Below, in pieces: positions 19,609 to 31,150 of a DNA stretch of 64,000 bases. The notes under the pieces are model-generated. The model was not told the DNA's origin and did not search any database. It saw only the letters and a list, made by a program, of their open reading frames with translations. Source of the DNA: REEB95 sp963810055 (GTDB taxonomy: Bacteria; Pseudomonadota; Alphaproteobacteria; ATCC43930; CGMCC-115725); assembly GCA_963810055.1 (NCBI GenBank), contig CAWEME010000001.1, forward strand, positions 1-64,000, read 5' to 3'. The position numbers and the translations under genes are program-made. Each line of letters begins with the position of its first letter. Position 1 is the stretch's first letter.

Positions 19609-19829
19609 CGGCCGTGCTTAAGGCAAAACCTTAACATCCGGCCCGGACGCTCGTTAATTAACTAGTTATTGATCCCGGGCCAGTGCATAATGTTCAATGG
19701 AAAAGGGCGTGGAATCGCCCGGCGTCGTGAACCGGAAAAATGAGAGGGGCCGGCTCGGCGTATGGCAACGGCACGGGACATGCATGGTAATGAAAGCGAT
19801 GTCGTGTTCCAGGCGGTGACGGAGAGCCC

Positions 19830-21098
19830 ATGACCAAGCCGAGTAGCGGTGATTCGAAGAACACCCTCTATTGCTCCTTCTGCGGCAAGAGCCAGCACGA
19901 GGTCCGGAAGCTTATCGCCGGCCCGACCGTCTTCATCTGCGACGAGTGCGTCGAGCTCTGCATGGACATCATCCGTGAAGAGCACAAGACCACCCTGGTC
20001 AAATCGCGGGACGGCGTGCCGACGCCGCGCGACATCTGCAAGGTGCTCGACGACTACGTCATCGGCCAGGATCACGCCAAGCGCGTGCTGTCGGTGGCCG
20101 TGCACAACCATTACAAGCGGCTCGCCCACGGCGCCAAGAGCAACGACGTCGAGCTCTCCAAGTCCAACATCCTGCTGGTCGGCCCCACCGGGTCGGGCAA
20201 GACCCTGCTGGCCCAGACCCTGGCGCGCATCATCGACGTGCCCTTCACCATGGCCGACGCCACGACGCTCACCGAAGCGGGCTATGTCGGCGAGGACGTC
20301 GAGAACATCATCCTCAAGCTGCTGCAATCCGCCGACTACAACGTCGAGCGCGCGCAGCGCGGCATCGTCTATATCGACGAGGTCGACAAGATCAGCCGCA
20401 AATCCGACAACCCGTCGATCACCCGCGACGTCTCGGGCGAGGGCGTGCAGCAGGCGCTGTTGAAGATCATGGAAGGCACCATCGCCTCGGTGCCTCCCCA
20501 AGGCGGCCGCAAGCACCCGCAGCAGGAATTCCTCCAGGTCGACACCACCAACATCCTGTTCATCTGCGGCGGCGCCTTCGCCGGGCTCGAAAAGCTCATC
20601 GCCCAGCGCCGCCAGGGCACCTCGATCGGCTTCGGCGCCGAGGTGCGCGCGCCCGAGGAACGCAAGACCGGCGAGATCCTGAAGGATCTGGAGCCGGAGG
20701 ATCTGCTCAAATTCGGCCTCATCCCCGAATTCGTCGGCCGGCTGCCGGTGGTGGCGACGCTCGACGACCTCGACGAAGACGCGCTGGTCGACATCCTGAC
20801 CAAGCCCAAGAACGCGCTGGTGAAGCAGTATCAGCGCCTGTTCGAGATGGAAGACGTGCGCCTCGAATTCAACGACGAGGCGATGCGCGCGATCGCGCAC
20901 AAGGCGATCGCGCGCAAGACCGGCGCGCGCGGCTTGCGCTCCATCATGGAGGCGATCCTGCTGGAGCCGATGTTCGAATTGCCCGGGCTCGAAGGCGTCA
21001 CCGGCATGGTCATCAACCGCGAGGTGGTTGAAGGCCGCGCCCAGCCGCTCCATATCTACTCCGAGCAGCGCCGGGGCGAGGTTCCGACCAGCGCCTGA
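19830..21098 (+). CDS. clpX: ATP-dependent Clp protease ATPase subunit
   Basis: This 422-residue AAA+ unfoldase feeds tagged substrates to ClpP. The N-terminal zinc-binding domain shows CSFCGK and CDECVELC. Walker A is GPTGSGKTLLAQTL and Walker B is IVYIDEVDKI. The IGF loop that docks on ClpP is visible as TSIGFGAEV, and sensor II lies in GARGLRSIMEAIL. It follows clpP after a 221-base spacer long enough for its own promoter. The whole frame is intact. Confidence 0.98.
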   Translation: MTKPSSGDSKNTLYCSFCGKSQHEVRKLIAGPTVFICDECVELCMDIIREEHKTTLVKSRDGVPTPRDICKVLDDYVIGQDHAKRVLSVAVHNHYKRLAHGAKSNDVELSKSNILLVGPTGSGKTLLAQTLARIIDVPFTMADATTLTEAGYVGEDVENIILKLLQSADYNVERAQRGIVYIDEVDKISRKSDNPSITRDVSGEGVQQALLKIMEGTIASVPPQGGRKHPQQEFLQVDTTNILFICGGAFAGLEKLIAQRRQGTSIGFGAEVRAPEERKTGEILKDLEPEDLLKFGLIPEFVGRLPVVATLDDLDEDALVDILTKPKNALVKQYQRLFEMEDVRLEFNDEAMRAIAHKAIARKTGARGLRSIMEAILLEPMFELPGLEGVTGMVINREVVEGRAQPLHIYSEQRRGEVPTSA

Positions 21099-21180
21099 AT
21101 TTCCTCTAACGCCGCTTGGCGCCGCGAGTCGCGCGGGTCTTCCGCATTCGCCGGCGTTCCTGACGGGGTCCAGGCCGCCC

Positions 21181-21209
21181 CTTGATTCCGCGTTCCCCGC
21201 TCGCCATTT
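21181..21209 (+). promoter_or_regulatory. RpoH (sigma-32)-like heat-shock promoter before lon
   Basis: CTTGATT at 21181-21187 (preceded by CGCCC) and CGCCATTT at 21202-21209 are separated by 14 bases, close to the sigma-32 pattern CTTGAAA-N13/15-CCCCATNT. TATAAT at 21210-21215 overlaps as a possible housekeeping -10. The site lies about 100 bases before the lon start codon. Lon is a classical heat-shock gene. Confidence 0.55.
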
Positions 21210-21310
21210 TATAATGTGTTATAGTGATCGGACGGCCATCCCATGGGCCGTGTCCGGTCGTTTTGGCCCCGGCCTCCTCCTCCCGCCGGGGTTCCCTCGA
21301 AAGGAGCCTT

Positions 21311-23719
<2,409 letters not shown>

Positions 23720-23727
23720 AGCAATCA

Positions 23728-23763
23728 CGGCTTGAATGGAATCACCCGATTCCATTCAAGCCG
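23728..23763. repeat. Long perfect hairpin after lon
   Basis: CGGCTTGAATGGAAT (23728-23742) and ATTCCATTCAAGCCG (23749-23763) form a perfect 15-bp stem with a 6-base loop, starting 9 bases after the lon stop. No T-run follows, so it is not a textbook terminator. Its sequence resembles dispersed stem-loop elements common in alphaproteobacterial intergenic regions. It may block exonucleases or assist termination. Confidence 0.75.
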
Positions 23764-23964
23764 GTGAAATTCTCGCCCAACAAAACGGTGGAGCGCGTTT
23801 GTCGAAGGCGAATGCGCGCTGAGGCGAGTCGCGCGCGATTCGTTCCCGGAATTCCACGGAAAATGCGGAAAATCGCGGCGTGTCGCAATTGACGCCCGTA
23901 AAACCGGTGATCTAAACTCAAGGTTTGACCGGGATTGCCGGTTTGGCGCAAGGGGGAGTTGCCC

Positions 23965-24237
23965 GTGAACAAGATCGAACTTGTGGACGCCATCGCAGCC
24001 GCCGCGAACATCAAGAAATCGGAAGCCGAGACCGTGCTCGACGCGGTGCTGGATTCGATCACATCCGAGCTCAAGAAGGGCAACGAGGTCCGTCTCGTGG
24101 GTTTCGGCACCTTCGTGGTTTCCCATCGCGCCGCATCCGAAGGGCGCAATCCGCGCACCGGCGAAGCCATCAAAATCCCGGCCAAGAAGCTGCCGCGCTT
24201 CCGCGCCGGCAAGGGATTGAAGGACGCGATCGCCTGA
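23965..24237 (+). CDS. hupB: DNA-binding protein HU
   Basis: This 90-residue histone-like protein bends DNA and shapes the nucleoid. MNKIELVDAIAAAANIKKSE is the helical dimer part, GFGTFVVSHR the saddle strand and GRNPRTGEAIKIPA the DNA-clasping arm, including the Pro that intercalates. It ends in FRAGKGLKDAI, as in other HU proteins. I chose GTG 23965 after AGGGGGAG; the in-frame ATG ten codons upstream would add residues absent from HU. The lon-hupB order is conserved widely. Confidence 0.97.
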   Translation: MNKIELVDAIAAAANIKKSEAETVLDAVLDSITSELKKGNEVRLVGFGTFVVSHRAASEGRNPRTGEAIKIPAKKLPRFRAGKGLKDAIA

Positions 24238-24327
24238 TCCTCTGCGGGCTTTTTCCGGCCGGTTGACTCTCGCGGGCTTCGCCCGCCTGGGCGGCTCATC
24301 CGGTTTTGGTCTAGACTGCTCCCCGGC

Positions 24328-24402
24328 GGGCGATTAGCTCAGCGGTAGAGCACCTCGTTTACACCGAGGGGGTCGGAGGTTCGAAACCTTCATCGCCCAC
24401 CA
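24328..24402 (+). tRNA. tRNA-Val (TAC)
   Basis: The acceptor arms GGGCGAT and ATCGCCC, D-arm AGCTCAGCGGTAGAGC, anticodon loop TTTACAC (anticodon TAC) and T-loop TTCGAAA fold normally, and ACCA is encoded. It follows hupB by 90 bases, a common arrangement in alphaproteobacteria. Confidence 0.96.
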
Positions 24403-24420
24403 GCCTTCGCTGCTTCGCGG

Positions 24421-24887
24421 CTACGGCTTGGCAAGCCGGCGGGTGCCCGGGCGGCCGGGGCGATGACCCGCCGGCGCGACGCGCGCCTCGAAGGCCGTGA
24501 TGATGCCGGAGACCGCGGCCGGCAGTAGCTGATCCACGACCCGCTGCAACAGCCGTGAGCGGAGCGAAAGCGTGGCGACAACGCAGACCCGGCAGCCGGC
24601 GCCCGCAATCGGCTCGAATATCCATGACAGCTCGAAGCGGCGGAACGGCGGCTTGTCCGAGGTCACGTCGATCCGCCTCGGCCTCCGCAAAACCGCCTTC
24701 GAGACGAATCTACGCGCAACGGGCCAAGACCGAGAATTTGGTCGGTGTAGTAAACCTTCGCGTCGCGTTTCAGAACCCGCGCCGCGATCCACCAGGGCAG
24801 GAACTCGGGATAGCGCTCGACATCGGCAGCGAGATCGAACAACGGCCCCGGTCGAAACCCGCGCAACATGCGTTCCACCCGGTGACG
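24421..24887 (-). CDS. COQ10/RatA-type START-domain protein (one frame break)
   Basis: The minus strand encodes a ubiquinone-binding COQ10/RatA family protein. The first part reads LFDLAADVERYPEFLPWW and VYYTDQILGLGPLR; the second, in another frame, reads RFVSKAVLRRP, PPFRRFELSW and IITAFEARVA. The break lies near 24705-24712 and is explained by one lost base; a corrected frame from GTG 24887 gives 155 residues, the usual size. Start uncertainty remains because ATG 24878 is also in frame. COQ10 proteins bind ubiquinone and support respiration; RatA homologues have also been linked to ribosome assembly. The 3' end approaches tRNA-Val tail to tail. Confidence 0.8.
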
Positions 24888-25026
24888 CCGCCAGCCATCG
24901 CCCGGAGAACGGATGACGACGGGGCTGATGCGGCGCCGCGCACGCTTCGGTTCAGCGTTCGCGGCTCAATCTCCCGCGCTCACGAGGCCAGGGCCCGCGC
25001 CGGCGACGCCGCCGTGACGGATGGTC

Positions 25027-25974
25027 TCAAGCGATTGCACGTTTGTCAGGGACGAACGCTTTGCCGGGGTTATTTCCGGAGACCGTTGCGACTTGTGATA
25101 GCCGACCATGCCGCCCCAGATGCTCTTTTTGCAGGTCACGTTGGCTGAAACCGACCAGGCGAAACACCTCGGACAGCTCTTCCGGCGTGTAGAAATTCGA
25201 GATCGCATCCTTGAAATAATCGCCGCATTTCCGGGTTGCTTCCGTCGATCCGAAAATCCACGTCGTCCAGGCCACCGAAAGGGGCAGGAAACGCAGATAG
25301 AACCATTCGACCACGCGGTTGCTCGGTTTCAGTATGTCGCAATGATAAAATTCTCCGCCCGGCTTCAGGACGCGCAGGATCTCCGGCAATACCTTGTCCA
25401 GCCGCAGATGGCGCGATGCGGCCTGCAGCGTGACGACGTCGAATGAATTGTCCGGAAACGGCAGTTCATGCACGTCGTGGATCACGCTTTCGATGCGAAC
25501 GCCGTATTTCCGGGCGCGGCGCTGGCCCTCTTCCTGCATTTCCTTGCTGCGGTCGATCGCGGTGACGGAAATGTCCGGCTGCTTGCGCAACAGCCTGATG
25601 CCGATGTCGTTGGTGCCGGCGCACACGTCGAGCACCTTGTAGCCGGGTTTCAGCTTGATCGTCCGGACGAACTGCCAAACCCAGATTTCCCACAAGCCCA
25701 GGCTGGCGACGATGTTTGCCGGCCGGTAATATTTCGGCACGTCCTCGAAAACCTTGGGGATCATTTCGCGCCAGGCGCGGGAAAACAGCGAACGCCGGCG
25801 CTTTTCCCTTTGATTGAAGATTTCCGCCGTCATCGAAACGGATTCTGCGCCGTTCATCAGGAAACTTTTCCGATACAGAACGCGCCCCTCCATCCGGTCA
25901 CCCCCGAAGATCTCACGGATTGTCTGATGGGTATTTGCCACGGATAGTAACGCCCATTCCGGTATAACTTCCAC
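25027..25974 (-). CDS. UbiE-like SAM-dependent methyltransferase
   Basis: This 315-residue class I methyltransferase has motif I as VLDVCAGTNDIG, the acidic SAM contact in AIDRSKEM, motif II around PFPDNSFDVVTL and the post-motif RVLKPGGEFYHCDI. The C-terminal part with FYTPEELSEVF resembles UbiE/MenG quinone methyltransferases. The usual UbiE ending, which carries a His and a Gly-rich turn, is replaced by KEHLGRHGRLSQ. It is therefore a UbiE-like paralogue whose substrate is unknown. The first 40 residues are unlike UbiE; an internal Met (MNGAES) is an alternative start. Codon choice is visibly less GC-rich than the neighbours, a possible sign of transfer. Confidence 0.78.
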   Translation of the reverse strand: MEVIPEWALLSVANTHQTIREIFGGDRMEGRVLYRKSFLMNGAESVSMTAEIFNQREKRRRSLFSRAWREMIPKVFEDVPKYYRPANIVASLGLWEIWVWQFVRTIKLKPGYKVLDVCAGTNDIGIRLLRKQPDISVTAIDRSKEMQEEGQRRARKYGVRIESVIHDVHELPFPDNSFDVVTLQAASRHLRLDKVLPEILRVLKPGGEFYHCDILKPSNRVVEWFYLRFLPLSVAWTTWIFGSTEATRKCGDYFKDAISNFYTPEELSEVFRLVGFSQRDLQKEHLGRHGRLSQVATVSGNNPGKAFVPDKRAIA

Positions 25975-26352
25975 GGTGATGATGGGTAGCCGAAACGCCC
26001 CGCATCTATAAATGCGGGAATCTACGTACCTAATATGTGGTTTCTTCCCGCCGTCAGACCCGGTCCTGGGTCATTTGGCCGCAAGTCGTCGATCGTCTCC
26101 TGAATACGGGAAGACAGATCGCGCGGCGCCGTGGCCGATGAACAGCTGAATGCCGGCTTCGGGTTAATCGGCGATTTGGCGGCAGATCCGAATCGCCCGC
26201 CCCATGTCTGATCCTCGGCCGGCAATCCCGTCCAAATCCCTTCCGTCAGCAGGGTTGTAAATGCCGCATTGCTGCATTGCCGCACGGCTCTTCGCCCGTC
26301 GTCCAATGCCGCAAAAAGCCCGGTAATCCGCCAAAAAACGGGGCCGGGCGGC
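25975..26352. other. Intergenic stretch of lower GC
   Basis: About 380 bases separate the methyltransferase start from the tRNA-Asp promoter area. The GC content is lower than in the rest of the window. Frames open here on the minus strand have no recognisable domain and run through the tRNA-Asp, so I do not call a gene. Nothing else was seen. Confidence 0.5.
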
Positions 26353-26381
26353 TTGACACCCCTAGGGCTCGGGAGTACGAG
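26353..26381 (+). promoter_or_regulatory. Possible promoter of tRNA-Asp
   Basis: TTGACA at 26353-26358 is a perfect -35 hexamer. Seventeen bases later, TACGAG at 26376-26381 is a weak -10. The position, about 25 bases before the tRNA 5' end, fits a tRNA promoter. The weak -10 keeps the confidence moderate. Confidence 0.45.
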
Positions 26382-26405
26382 TTGCCGCCGAGGTGTCGGT
26401 GCTGT

Positions 26406-26482
<77 letters not shown>

Positions 26483-26547
26483 TCTCGCGTGATCTTGACG
26501 GCCAGCTTTTTGCAGCGCAGCATCGCGCCGCCGGGAGTGAGGGATCG

Positions 26548-26913
26548 ATGGAAAACCTGCTGCGCGACTATCTTCCCATCCTGATCTTCATCGGCGTCGC
26601 CATTGGCTTGGCGGTGGTGATCGTGCTGGCCTCGTGGATATTGGCGCGCCAGCGCCCCGACGCCGCGAAACTGTCGCCCTATGAGTGCGGCTTCCCGTCT
26701 TTCGGCGATGCCCGCTCCAAATTCGACGTGCGCTTCTACCTCGTCGCGATCTTGTTCATCATCTTCGATCTCGAAGTGGCCTTCCTGTTCCCCTGGGCGG
26801 TGGCGCTGGGCAAGCTCGGCCTGTTTGGCTTCTGGTCGATGATGGTGTTCCTCGGCGTGCTCACCATCGGCTTCATCTATGAGTGGAAGAAGGGAGCGTT
26901 GGAATGGGAGTGA
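26548..26913 (+). CDS. nuoA: NADH-quinone oxidoreductase subunit A
   Basis: This 121-residue inner-membrane subunit has three transmembrane helices. KLSPYECGFPSFGDARSKFDVRF is represented by the conserved loop YECGF near residue 50, which faces the quinone channel, and FDLEVAFLFPWA contains the acidic residues of helix 2. It opens the 14-gene complex I operon. Its last 10 bases overlap nuoB. Confidence 0.97.
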   Translation: MENLLRDYLPILIFIGVAIGLAVVIVLASWILARQRPDAAKLSPYECGFPSFGDARSKFDVRFYLVAILFIIFDLEVAFLFPWAVALGKLGLFGFWSMMVFLGVLTIGFIYEWKKGALEWE

Positions 26914-27401
26914 TCGCGCCCGCCGAGACCTTCCCCGAGATTCGCCGCCAGGGATTCCTCCTTTCGACCGTCGACCAGGTGGTCAACTGGGCGCAGAGCG
27001 GCTCGCTCTGGCCGGTGACCTTCGGCTTGGCGTGCTGCGCGATCGAGATGATGCATGTCGCCGCCTCGCGCTACGATCTCGACCGTTTCGGCGTCGTCTT
27101 CCGGCCGAGTCCGCGCCAATCCGACGTGATGATCGTCGCCGGCACGCTCACCAACAAGATGGCGCCGGCGTTGCGCAAGGTCTACGACCAGATGGCCGAG
27201 CCGCGCTGGGTGATCTCGATGGGCTCCTGCGCCAATGGCGGCGGCTATTACCATTATTCCTATTCGGTGGTGCGCGGCTGCGACCGCATCGTGCCGGTGG
27301 ACATCTACGTGCCCGGCTGCCCGCCCACCGCCGAGGCGCTGCTCTACGGCATTCTGCAACTGAAAAAGAAGATCAACCGCCAGCGCCGGTTCGCGCGCTG
27401 A
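26904..27401 (+). CDS. nuoB: NADH-quinone oxidoreductase subunit B
   Basis: This 165-residue peripheral-arm subunit binds cluster N2, the last iron-sulphur centre before quinone. The ligands are visible as the adjacent pair in GLACCAIEMM, SMGSCANGG, and VPGCPPTAEALL. I start at ATG 26904 after AGGGAG; it overlaps the nuoA stop, which suggests translational coupling. Confidence 0.97.
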   Translation: MGVIAPAETFPEIRRQGFLLSTVDQVVNWAQSGSLWPVTFGLACCAIEMMHVAASRYDLDRFGVVFRPSPRQSDVMIVAGTLTNKMAPALRKVYDQMAEPRWVISMGSCANGGGYYHYSYSVVRGCDRIVPVDIYVPGCPPTAEALLYGILQLKKKINRQRRFAR

Positions 27402-27423
27402 ACCGGACCGTGACGGGACGCAC

Positions 27424-28038
27424 ATGACCAAGACGCTCCAGGAACTGGGCGATCATCTCGCGGCATCCTTGCCCGGCATCGTCTTGAAGCACGAGATCGC
27501 GCTGGGCGAACTGATGGTCTCGGTCAAGCGCGACTTAATCGTGCGCGCGCTCGAATTCCTGCGCGACGATCCGGATTGCCGGTTCGCGCAGATGATCGAC
27601 ATCTGCGGCGTCGATTTTCCGGAACGCAGCGAGCGGTTCGAGGTCGTCTATAACCTGTTGAGCCTCACTCTCAATCGCCGCATCCGCGTGAAGGTGGCGG
27701 CGGGCGAGGATACGCCGGTGCCGTCGGCGTCGGCGGTTTTCAGCTCCGCCGGCTGGTACGAGCGCGAGGTGTGGGACCTCTACGGCGTCTATTTCTCCGG
27801 CCATCCCGATTTGCGGCGCATCCTCTCCGATTACGGCTTCGAAGGCCACCCGATGCGCAAGGACTTCCCGCTGACGGGCTACGTCGAGGTGCGCTACGAC
27901 GAGGAACAGAAGCGCGTGATCTACGAGCCGGTGAAACTCAAGCAGGAATTCCGTAGCTTCGATTTCCTCTCGCCCTGGGAAGGCATGAACCAGATTCTGC
28001 CGGGCGACGAGAAGGCCACGCGCGGAGGGGCCAAATGA
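27424..28038 (+). CDS. nuoC: NADH-quinone oxidoreductase subunit C
   Basis: This 204-residue 30-kDa-type subunit of the peripheral arm is not fused to NuoD, unlike in Escherichia coli. The family signature EREVWDLYGVYFSGHPDLRR is complete, followed by GFEGHPMRKDFPLTG. Its stop overlaps the nuoD start by 4 bases. Confidence 0.97.
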   Translation: MTKTLQELGDHLAASLPGIVLKHEIALGELMVSVKRDLIVRALEFLRDDPDCRFAQMIDICGVDFPERSERFEVVYNLLSLTLNRRIRVKVAAGEDTPVPSASAVFSSAGWYEREVWDLYGVYFSGHPDLRRILSDYGFEGHPMRKDFPLTGYVEVRYDEEQKRVIYEPVKLKQEFRSFDFLSPWEGMNQILPGDEKATRGGAK

Positions 28039-29237
28039 CCGACGCCGCGTCCGCCTCCACCGCCGAAACCCTGATCAAGACCTTCACCATGAATTTCGGG
28101 CCGCAGCATCCGGCGGCCCATGGCGTGCTGCGCCTCGTGCTCGAAATGGACGGCGAGACGGTGAAGCGCGCCGATCCGCATATCGGCCTGTTGCACCGGG
28201 GCACCGAGAAACTGATCGAGTACAAGACCTATCTCCAGGCCGTGCCCTATTTCGACCGGTTCGATTACGTCTCGCCGATGGGCGAAGAGCACGCCTTCGC
28301 GCTGGCGGTCGAGAAGCTGATGGGCATAACGGCGCCGCCGCGCGCGCAATATATCCGCGTGCTCTATGCCGAGATCACGCGCATCCTCAATCACAGCTTC
28401 AACGTCTCCGCCTTCGGGTTGGATGTCGGCGCCATCACGCCGCTGCTCTGGCTCTTCGAGGAGCGCGAGAAGCTGTTTGAATTCTACGAGCGGGTTTCGG
28501 GCGCGCGGATGCACGCGGCCTATTTCCGCCCCGGCGGCGTGCATCAGGATATGCCCGCGGGACTGGCCGACGACATCTATGCCTTCATCGAGCGGTATCC
28601 CAAGAAGATCGACGATCTCGAACGCCTGCTCACCGAGAACCGTATCTTCAAGCAGCGCACCGTCGATATCGGCCGCATCAGCGCGGCCGACGCCATCGAT
28701 TGGGGCTTCACCGGCTCGACCCTCCGGGGCTCGGGCGTGGCCTGGGATGTGCGCAAGGCGCAGCCCTACGACGCCTATGGCGAGATGGATTTCGACGTCC
28801 CCATCGGCAAGAACGGCGATTGCTGGGACCGCTATCTGGTGCGGGTGGAAGAGATGCGCCAATCGCTCAGGATCATGAAACAGGCGCTCGACCAGATGCC
28901 GGCGGGCCCGGTGATGGTGGACGACCGCAAGGTGACGCCGCCGCCGCGCCGCGAGATGAAGTCGTCGATGGAAGCCCTGATCCATCACTTCAAGCTCTAC
29001 ACCGAGGGTTATCACGTGCCGGCGGGCGAAACCTATGTAGGGGTGGAAGCGCCCAAGGGCGAGTTCGGCGTCTACATCGTCGCCGACGGCAGCAACCGCC
29101 CCTATCGCTGCAAGATCCGCTCGCCCGGCTATGCCTTCCTCCAGGGCCTCGATTTCCTGACGCGCGGCCACATGCTGGCCGATGTGGTGGCGATCATCGC
29201 CTCGACCGACCTCGTCTTCGGAGAGATCGACCGATGA
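28035..29237 (+). CDS. nuoD: NADH-quinone oxidoreductase subunit D
   Basis: This 400-residue 49-kDa-type subunit forms the quinone pocket with NuoB. FGPQHPAAHGVLRL near the N-terminus contains the quinone-head histidine, and HRGTEKLIEYKTYLQA is the family signature. The C-terminal IIASTDLVFGEIDR is standard. It overlaps nuoC upstream and nuoE downstream by 4 bases each. Confidence 0.98.
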   Translation: MTDAASASTAETLIKTFTMNFGPQHPAAHGVLRLVLEMDGETVKRADPHIGLLHRGTEKLIEYKTYLQAVPYFDRFDYVSPMGEEHAFALAVEKLMGITAPPRAQYIRVLYAEITRILNHSFNVSAFGLDVGAITPLLWLFEEREKLFEFYERVSGARMHAAYFRPGGVHQDMPAGLADDIYAFIERYPKKIDDLERLLTENRIFKQRTVDIGRISAADAIDWGFTGSTLRGSGVAWDVRKAQPYDAYGEMDFDVPIGKNGDCWDRYLVRVEEMRQSLRIMKQALDQMPAGPVMVDDRKVTPPPRREMKSSMEALIHHFKLYTEGYHVPAGETYVGVEAPKGEFGVYIVADGSNRPYRCKIRSPGYAFLQGLDFLTRGHMLADVVAIIASTDLVFGEIDR

Positions 29238-29860
29238 GCGGCCCGGCCCAGGACAAACCCGTGGCGCAGCCCGAGAGCTTCGCCTTTTCGCCCGAAAACC
29301 TGAAAAAGGCCCAGGCCTACATCGCCAAATATCCGCCGGGGCGCCAGGCCAGCGCGGTGCTGCCGCTCCTGGATCTGGCGCAGCGCCAGAGCGGCAATTG
29401 GCTGACGCGCGCCGCCATGGAGGCGGTGGCCGAGATGCTGAACATGCCGCCGATCCGGGTCTACGAGGTGGCTTCGTTCTACGCCATGTTCAATCTCAAG
29501 CCCGTGGGCAAGCATTTCTTCCAGATCTGCACCACCACGCCGTGCTGGCTCAGGGGTTCCGATCAGGTGGTGAATGCCTGCCGGAGAAAGCTCGGCATCG
29601 GCATCGGCGAAACGACGCAAGACGGCCTTTTCACGCTGACGGAAGTCGAGTGCCTGGGCGGCTGCGTCAACGCGCCGATCATCCAGGTGAACGACGATTT
29701 CTACGAGGACCTCGACGGCAAATCGACCGAAGACCTGATCGACGCGCTCAAGGCGGGCAAGACACCGCCGGCCGGCTCGGTGAAGAAACGCCAGGGCTCG
29801 GCGCCCGAAGGCGGCGCCACCACGCTCAAGGAATTGTCCTTCGCCGGAGGCAAGAAATAA
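29234..29860 (+). CDS. nuoE: NADH-quinone oxidoreductase subunit E
   Basis: This 208-residue 24-kDa-type subunit binds the [2Fe-2S] cluster N1a. The four ligands appear in CTTTPCWLRG and ECLGGCVNAP. The C-terminal 40 residues (Lys, Gly and Pro rich) extend beyond the core, as in alphaproteobacteria and mitochondria. ATG 29234 overlaps the nuoD stop. Confidence 0.97.
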   Translation: MSGPAQDKPVAQPESFAFSPENLKKAQAYIAKYPPGRQASAVLPLLDLAQRQSGNWLTRAAMEAVAEMLNMPPIRVYEVASFYAMFNLKPVGKHFFQICTTTPCWLRGSDQVVNACRRKLGIGIGETTQDGLFTLTEVECLGGCVNAPIIQVNDDFYEDLDGKSTEDLIDALKAGKTPPAGSVKKRQGSAPEGGATTLKELSFAGGKK

Positions 29861-31146
29861 TGCTCGCCGACAAGGACCGCATCTTCACCAACCTTTACGG
29901 AACTTTTGATTGGCGCTTGGACGGCGCGATGGGCGCGCGCAAGCGCGGCGATTGGGACGGCACCAAGGAATTGATCTTGAAGGGCCGTGATTGGATCGTG
30001 AACGAGGTCAAGGCCTCGGGCCTGCGCGGGCGCGGCGGCGCGGGTTTCCCCACCGGCCTCAAATGGTCCTTCATGCCCAAGACCAGCGACAAGCCGTGCT
30101 ATCTGGTGGTCAACGCGGATGAAAGCGAGCCCGGCACCTGCAAGGACCGCGACATCATCCGCTTCGATCCGCACAAGCTGATCGAAGGCGCTCTCTTGGC
30201 CTCGGCCGCGATGGGCGCCCATGCCTGTTACATCTATATCCGCGGCGAGTTCTACAACGAGGCCGTCACGCTCCAGCAGGCTATCGACGAGGCCTATGCC
30301 GCCAAGCTGATCGGCCCGAATGCCTGCGGCTCGGGCTTCGATTTCGATCTCTATCTCCATCGCGGCGCCGGCGCCTATATCTGCGGCGAGGAAACCGGGC
30401 TCTTGGAATCGCTCGAGGGCAAGAAGGGCCAGCCGCGCCTGAAGCCGCCTTTCCCGGCCGCCGTCGGGCTTTACGGTTGCCCGACCACCGTCAACAACGT
30501 CGAAAGCATCGCCGTGGTGCCGGCCATATTGCGCCGGGGGGCATCCTGGTTCTCCGCCATCGGCCGGCCCAAGAACGAAGGCACCAAGGTCTATTGCATC
30601 TCCGGGCATGTTGAAAAACCTTGTAACGTTGAAGAATCGATGGGCATTCCGCTCAAGGAACTCATCGAAAAACACGCCGGCGGCGTGCTCGGCGGCTGGG
30701 ACAATCTGTTGGCCGTGATCCCGGGCGGCTCCTCCGTGCCGGTGATCCCGAAATCGGTCTGCGACACCGTGCTGATGGATTTCGACGCGCTCAAGGACGT
30801 CAAGTCCGGCCTCGGCACCGCCGCCGTGATCGTGATGGATAAGAACACCGACATCGTCAAGGCGATCGCGCGGCTCGCCAAATTCTACAAGCATGAGAGC
30901 TGCGGCCAATGCACGCCCTGCCGCGAAGGTACGGGCTGGATGTGGCGGGTGATGGAGCGTTTGGTCAAGGGCGAGGCCGAGACGCGCGAGATCGACACGC
31001 TGCTCGAGGTTTCCTGCGAGATCGAGGGTCACACCATCTGCGCGCTGGGCGACGCCGCCGCCTGGCCGATCCAGGGACTGATCCGCCATTTCCGCCCCGA
31101 GCTGGAGCGGCGCATCCGGGAATACCGCAAGATGGCGGCGGAGTAA
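29860..31146 (+). CDS. nuoF: NADH-quinone oxidoreductase subunit F
   Basis: This 428-residue 51-kDa-type subunit is where NADH is oxidised. GLRGRGGAGFPTGLKW and the NADE-like block NADESEPGTCKDR bind FMN and NADH, and ESCGQCTPCREG holds three of the four ligands of cluster N3. The start ATG shares one base with the nuoE stop TAA. Confidence 0.98.
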   Translation: MLADKDRIFTNLYGTFDWRLDGAMGARKRGDWDGTKELILKGRDWIVNEVKASGLRGRGGAGFPTGLKWSFMPKTSDKPCYLVVNADESEPGTCKDRDIIRFDPHKLIEGALLASAAMGAHACYIYIRGEFYNEAVTLQQAIDEAYAAKLIGPNACGSGFDFDLYLHRGAGAYICGEETGLLESLEGKKGQPRLKPPFPAAVGLYGCPTTVNNVESIAVVPAILRRGASWFSAIGRPKNEGTKVYCISGHVEKPCNVEESMGIPLKELIEKHAGGVLGGWDNLLAVIPGGSSVPVIPKSVCDTVLMDFDALKDVKSGLGTAAVIVMDKNTDIVKAIARLAKFYKHESCGQCTPCREGTGWMWRVMERLVKGEAETREIDTLLEVSCEIEGHTICALGDAAAWPIQGLIRHFRPELERRIREYRKMAAE

Positions 31147-31150
31147 GGCG

